From assembly GCA_905215115.1 (NCBI GenBank), contig CAJMOP010000110.1, positions 1-6,703 of the forward strand: 6,703 bases of DNA, in the 5' to 3' direction. A program made the position numbers and the translations under genes. The stretch is from an uncultured bacterium. Lineage in GTDB: Bacteria > Actinomycetota > Coriobacteriia > Coriobacteriales > Coriobacteriaceae. Below are positions 5,258 to 6,703 of this stretch, piece by piece (the stretch's first letter is position 1; every line of letters begins with the position of its first letter). The notes below the pieces were generated by a model. The model did no database searches and was not told the origin of the DNA. It was given only the letters and a program-made list of their open reading frames with translations.

Positions 5258-6358
5258 CTACCTGATGGCTGCCGTAACGGTGCCGCCGCCCAGGACGATG
5301 TCGCCGCGGTAGACTACAACGGCTTGGCCGGGGGCGATGGCTCGTTGCGGCTCGTCAAAAGTTAGCAGCATTTGCCCGTCTTCGTCACGCGTAAGGGTCG
5401 CTGCCTGGTCTTTCTGACGGTAGCGGTACTTGGCGCCTACGCGAATGCCGCCGGCGTCGAGCTCCGCCTCCATGCGTGCGTCCGGCGCACTCCAGATCCA
5501 GTCGTTGGCCGTGAGGGCAGCGGCGGTCAGGTCCTCGGCCTCGCCCAGATGCACGGTGTTGTTGGCGGCGTCGACACCAGTCACATACACGGGATGCGCC
5601 ATTGCGACGCCCAGGCCCTTGCGCTGGCCGATGGTGTAGCGCAGCGCGCCGTTGTGGCGCCCGACCACGCTGCCGTCGCGCCACACAATGTCGCCCGGTG
5701 CAGCGGGATGTCCGCAGCGGCGCTCGATATAGCCCGCGTAGTCACCGTCTGGAATAAAGCAGATATCCTCGCTTTCGGCCTTCTTGGCGTTAACAAAGCC
5801 CTGTTCGGCGGCAATGCGGCGCACGTCGCACTCTTTGTCCAAGCCTGCCAGCGGAAAAATCGTGCGCGCCAGGCGCTCCTGCGTAAGCGAATACAAAAAG
5901 TAGCTCTGGTCCTTTTTGGGGTCCTCGCCGCGATGCAGCTGCCAGGTGCCGTCTGCCGCCTGGCTTGTTTTGGCGTAATGTCCCGTTGCGATGTAGTCGC
6001 AGCCCATGTCCAGCGCCGTATCGAGCAGCGCGCCAAACTTAATGTGGCGGTTGCAGATAATGCACGGATTGGGCGTCAGCCCCTCCTGATAGGTGTTCAC
6101 AAAGCGCTCGATCACGTTGCGGTCGAAGGTTTGCTGCAAGTCGAGCACATGGTGGGGTATCCCCAGGCGCTCGGAAACTGCCTTCGCGTCGGCGATGTCG
6201 CGGTCGACTTTGCTCATACCCGTGGCGGGGTCGGGTGCGGGGCAGGTGAGGCGCATGGTGGCACCGACGCATTCGTAGCCCTGACTTTTGAGCAGATACG
6301 CGGTCACGCTGGAATCGACGCCGCCGCTCATGGCGACGAGCACGCGCTTGTTGTGCAT
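5258..6358 (-). CDS. mnmA: tRNA-specific 2-thiouridylase MnmA
   Basis: MnmA transfers sulfur from a persulfide relay onto U34 of Lys, Glu and Gln tRNAs in an ATP-dependent reaction, giving s2U34 for accurate decoding. The 366-residue length is normal. The PP-loop ATP-binding motif SGGVDSS is at residues 11-17; the catalytic cysteines are C99 in NPCIICN and C200 in EDICFIPDGDY. Other family blocks are ATGHYAK (124-130), KKDQSYFLY (148-156) and the YTIGQRKGLG region (241-250) leading into the C-terminal beta-barrel domains. ATG 6358 is preceded by AAGGAG 9 nt upstream on the minus strand. The gene converges on the HTH-kinase gene with 8 bp between stop codons. It lies downstream of cysK in the same direction but a terminator stands between them, so separate transcription or readthrough is needed. 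Confidence 0.97.
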   Translation of the reverse strand: MHNKRVLVAMSGGVDSSVTAYLLKSQGYECVGATMRLTCPAPDPATGMSKVDRDIADAKAVSERLGIPHHVLDLQQTFDRNVIERFVNTYQEGLTPNPCIICNRHIKFGALLDTALDMGCDYIATGHYAKTSQAADGTWQLHRGEDPKKDQSYFLYSLTQERLARTIFPLAGLDKECDVRRIAAEQGFVNAKKAESEDICFIPDGDYAGYIERRCGHPAAPGDIVWRDGSVVGRHNGALRYTIGQRKGLGVAMAHPVYVTGVDAANNTVHLGEAEDLTAAALTANDWIWSAPDARMEAELDAGGIRVGAKYRYRQKDQAATLTRDEDGQMLLTFDEPQRAIAPGQAVVVYRGDIVLGGGTVTAAIR

Positions 6359-6387
6359 GGGGAGGTTCTCCTTGGTGGCATATGGCC

Positions 6388-6426
6388 AAAAAAGAAAAGC
6401 GGCGCGGGAGGCTGGTTCCGCGCCGC
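6388..6426 (-). terminator. Rho-independent terminator between cysK and mnmA
   Basis: Read on the minus strand, GCGGCGCGG (6426-6418) pairs perfectly with CCGCGCCGC (6407-6399) around a 10-nt loop, followed by TTTTCTTTTTT (6398-6388). It should end transcripts coming from cysK. It lies only 29 bp before the mnmA start codon. Confidence 0.88.
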
Positions 6427-6430
6427 AGAC

Positions 6431-6459
6431 ATTGTAGCAAGTTCAGGCGTCCTGTGGGA
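6431..6459 (-). promoter_or_regulatory. Candidate extended -10 promoter for mnmA
   Basis: On the minus strand TGCTACAAT (6439-6431) matches the extended -10 form TGnTATAAT with one mismatch. The -35 area 17 nt upstream (TCCCAC, 6459-6454) is poor, as is common for extended -10 promoters. Initiation about 7 nt downstream would fall inside the 5' arm of the terminator hairpin, so the mnmA transcript would begin with that hairpin. The call rests on the hexamer alone. Confidence 0.4.
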
Positions 6460-6517
6460 CACCCTGTTGGGATGAGCTCAGGCTGCCAGAAGAGAGGGGA
6501 GACCGGCGTGCCTTGGA

Positions 6518-6534
6518 CTCGTTCTAAGAACGAG
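6518..6534. repeat. Short hairpin just after cysK
   Basis: CTCGTTC (6518-6524) and GAACGAG (6528-6534) form a perfect 7-bp stem with a TAA loop, 5 nt beyond the cysK stop codon. There is no T-run, so it is more likely an mRNA 3'-end stem or chance than a second terminator. Confidence 0.35.
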
Positions 6535-6539
6535 AAGCT

Positions 6540-6703
6540 CTAGTCCTGGAAGAGCGCCGTAGACAGGTAGCGCTCGCCGGTGTCGGCGAGCAGCGCCACG
6601 ATGGTCTTGCCCTCGTTCTCGGGGCGCTTGGCCAGCTGCAGTGCGGCCCACACGGCGGCGCCGGACGAAATGCCCACGAGCACGCCCTCCTTGTGGCCCA
6701 CGG
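6540..6703 (-). CDS. cysK: Cysteine synthase A (O-acetylserine sulfhydrylase), C-terminal part
   Basis: The last 53 complete codons and stop (TAG, 6542-6540) of a PLP-dependent cysteine synthase, which makes L-cysteine from O-acetylserine and sulfide in the cytoplasm. Visible are VGHKEGVLVGISSGAAVWAA, containing the SSGAA block whose first serine contacts the PLP ring nitrogen in this family, and the typical ending ALLADTGERYLSTALF. The start, the PLP lysine and most of the enzyme lie beyond the right edge. The ending fits CysK better than CysM, although the two are hard to separate from so short a piece. It is followed by a small hairpin and then the terminator at 6426-6388. It runs in the same direction as mnmA, and cysteine ultimately supplies the sulfur that MnmA uses. 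Confidence 0.9.
   Translation of the reverse strand, partial: VGHKEGVLVGISSGAAVWAALQLAKRPENEGKTIVALLADTGERYLSTALFQD

Noticed and set aside
5372..6475. 367-codon plus-strand open frame opposite mnmA, as long as mnmA itself
   Set aside because: mnmA has all catalytic motifs; this frame is an Ala/Val/His-rich mirror and would have to read through the terminator hairpin region. Its length is explained by high third-position GC.

Overview
The window looks like chromosome of a high-GC anaerobic gut actinobacterium of the Coriobacteriia, most likely Collinsella or a close relative. This is inferred from the strongly C/G-ending codons, the gene families and the style of the intergenic repeats; no 16S or other marker is present. 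I see no tRNA, rRNA, CRISPR array, transposase or phage gene.

Layout, left to right. (1) Positions 1-135 hold the start of a minus-strand gene that runs off the left edge. It encodes a very basic Gln/Gly/Lys-rich N-terminus and has a GTG start with a good Shine-Dalgarno. (2) A divergent spacer (136-403) carries a perfect 12-bp inverted repeat next to that gene's likely -10. (3) A six-TM DUF1275/YoaK-family membrane protein (404-1120) ends in a strong terminator. (4) A leader with operator-like dyads precedes fucO (1286-2452), a complete iron-type lactaldehyde reductase / 1,2-propanediol oxidoreductase with very biased codon use. (5) A 130-bp nested palindrome (2460-2589) fills the next spacer. 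(6) An M42-family metallo-aminopeptidase (2709-3737) ends in a textbook terminator. (7) An AT-rich promoter region with three related half-sites precedes a single-gene fusion of an N-terminal helix-turn-helix to a HipA-like kinase (3876-5249). (8) Convergent to it, only 8 bp away, is mnmA on the minus strand (5258-6358), the tRNA 2-thiouridylase. (9) A minus-strand terminator and a candidate mnmA promoter precede the 3' end of cysK (6540-6703, minus, cut by the right edge).

The genes do not form one pathway; most appear to be single transcription units separated by terminators. CysK (cysteine synthesis) and MnmA (which receives sulfur ultimately derived from cysteine) are a loose functional pair in the same orientation. 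FucO would regenerate NAD+ by reducing lactaldehyde during anaerobic growth on deoxy sugars, but no fucose or rhamnose catabolic gene is in view. The most unusual item is the HTH-HipA-like kinase fusion with putative self-regulatory sites: it looks like a one-gene version of the two-gene HipBA arrangement, but its function cannot be settled from sequence.
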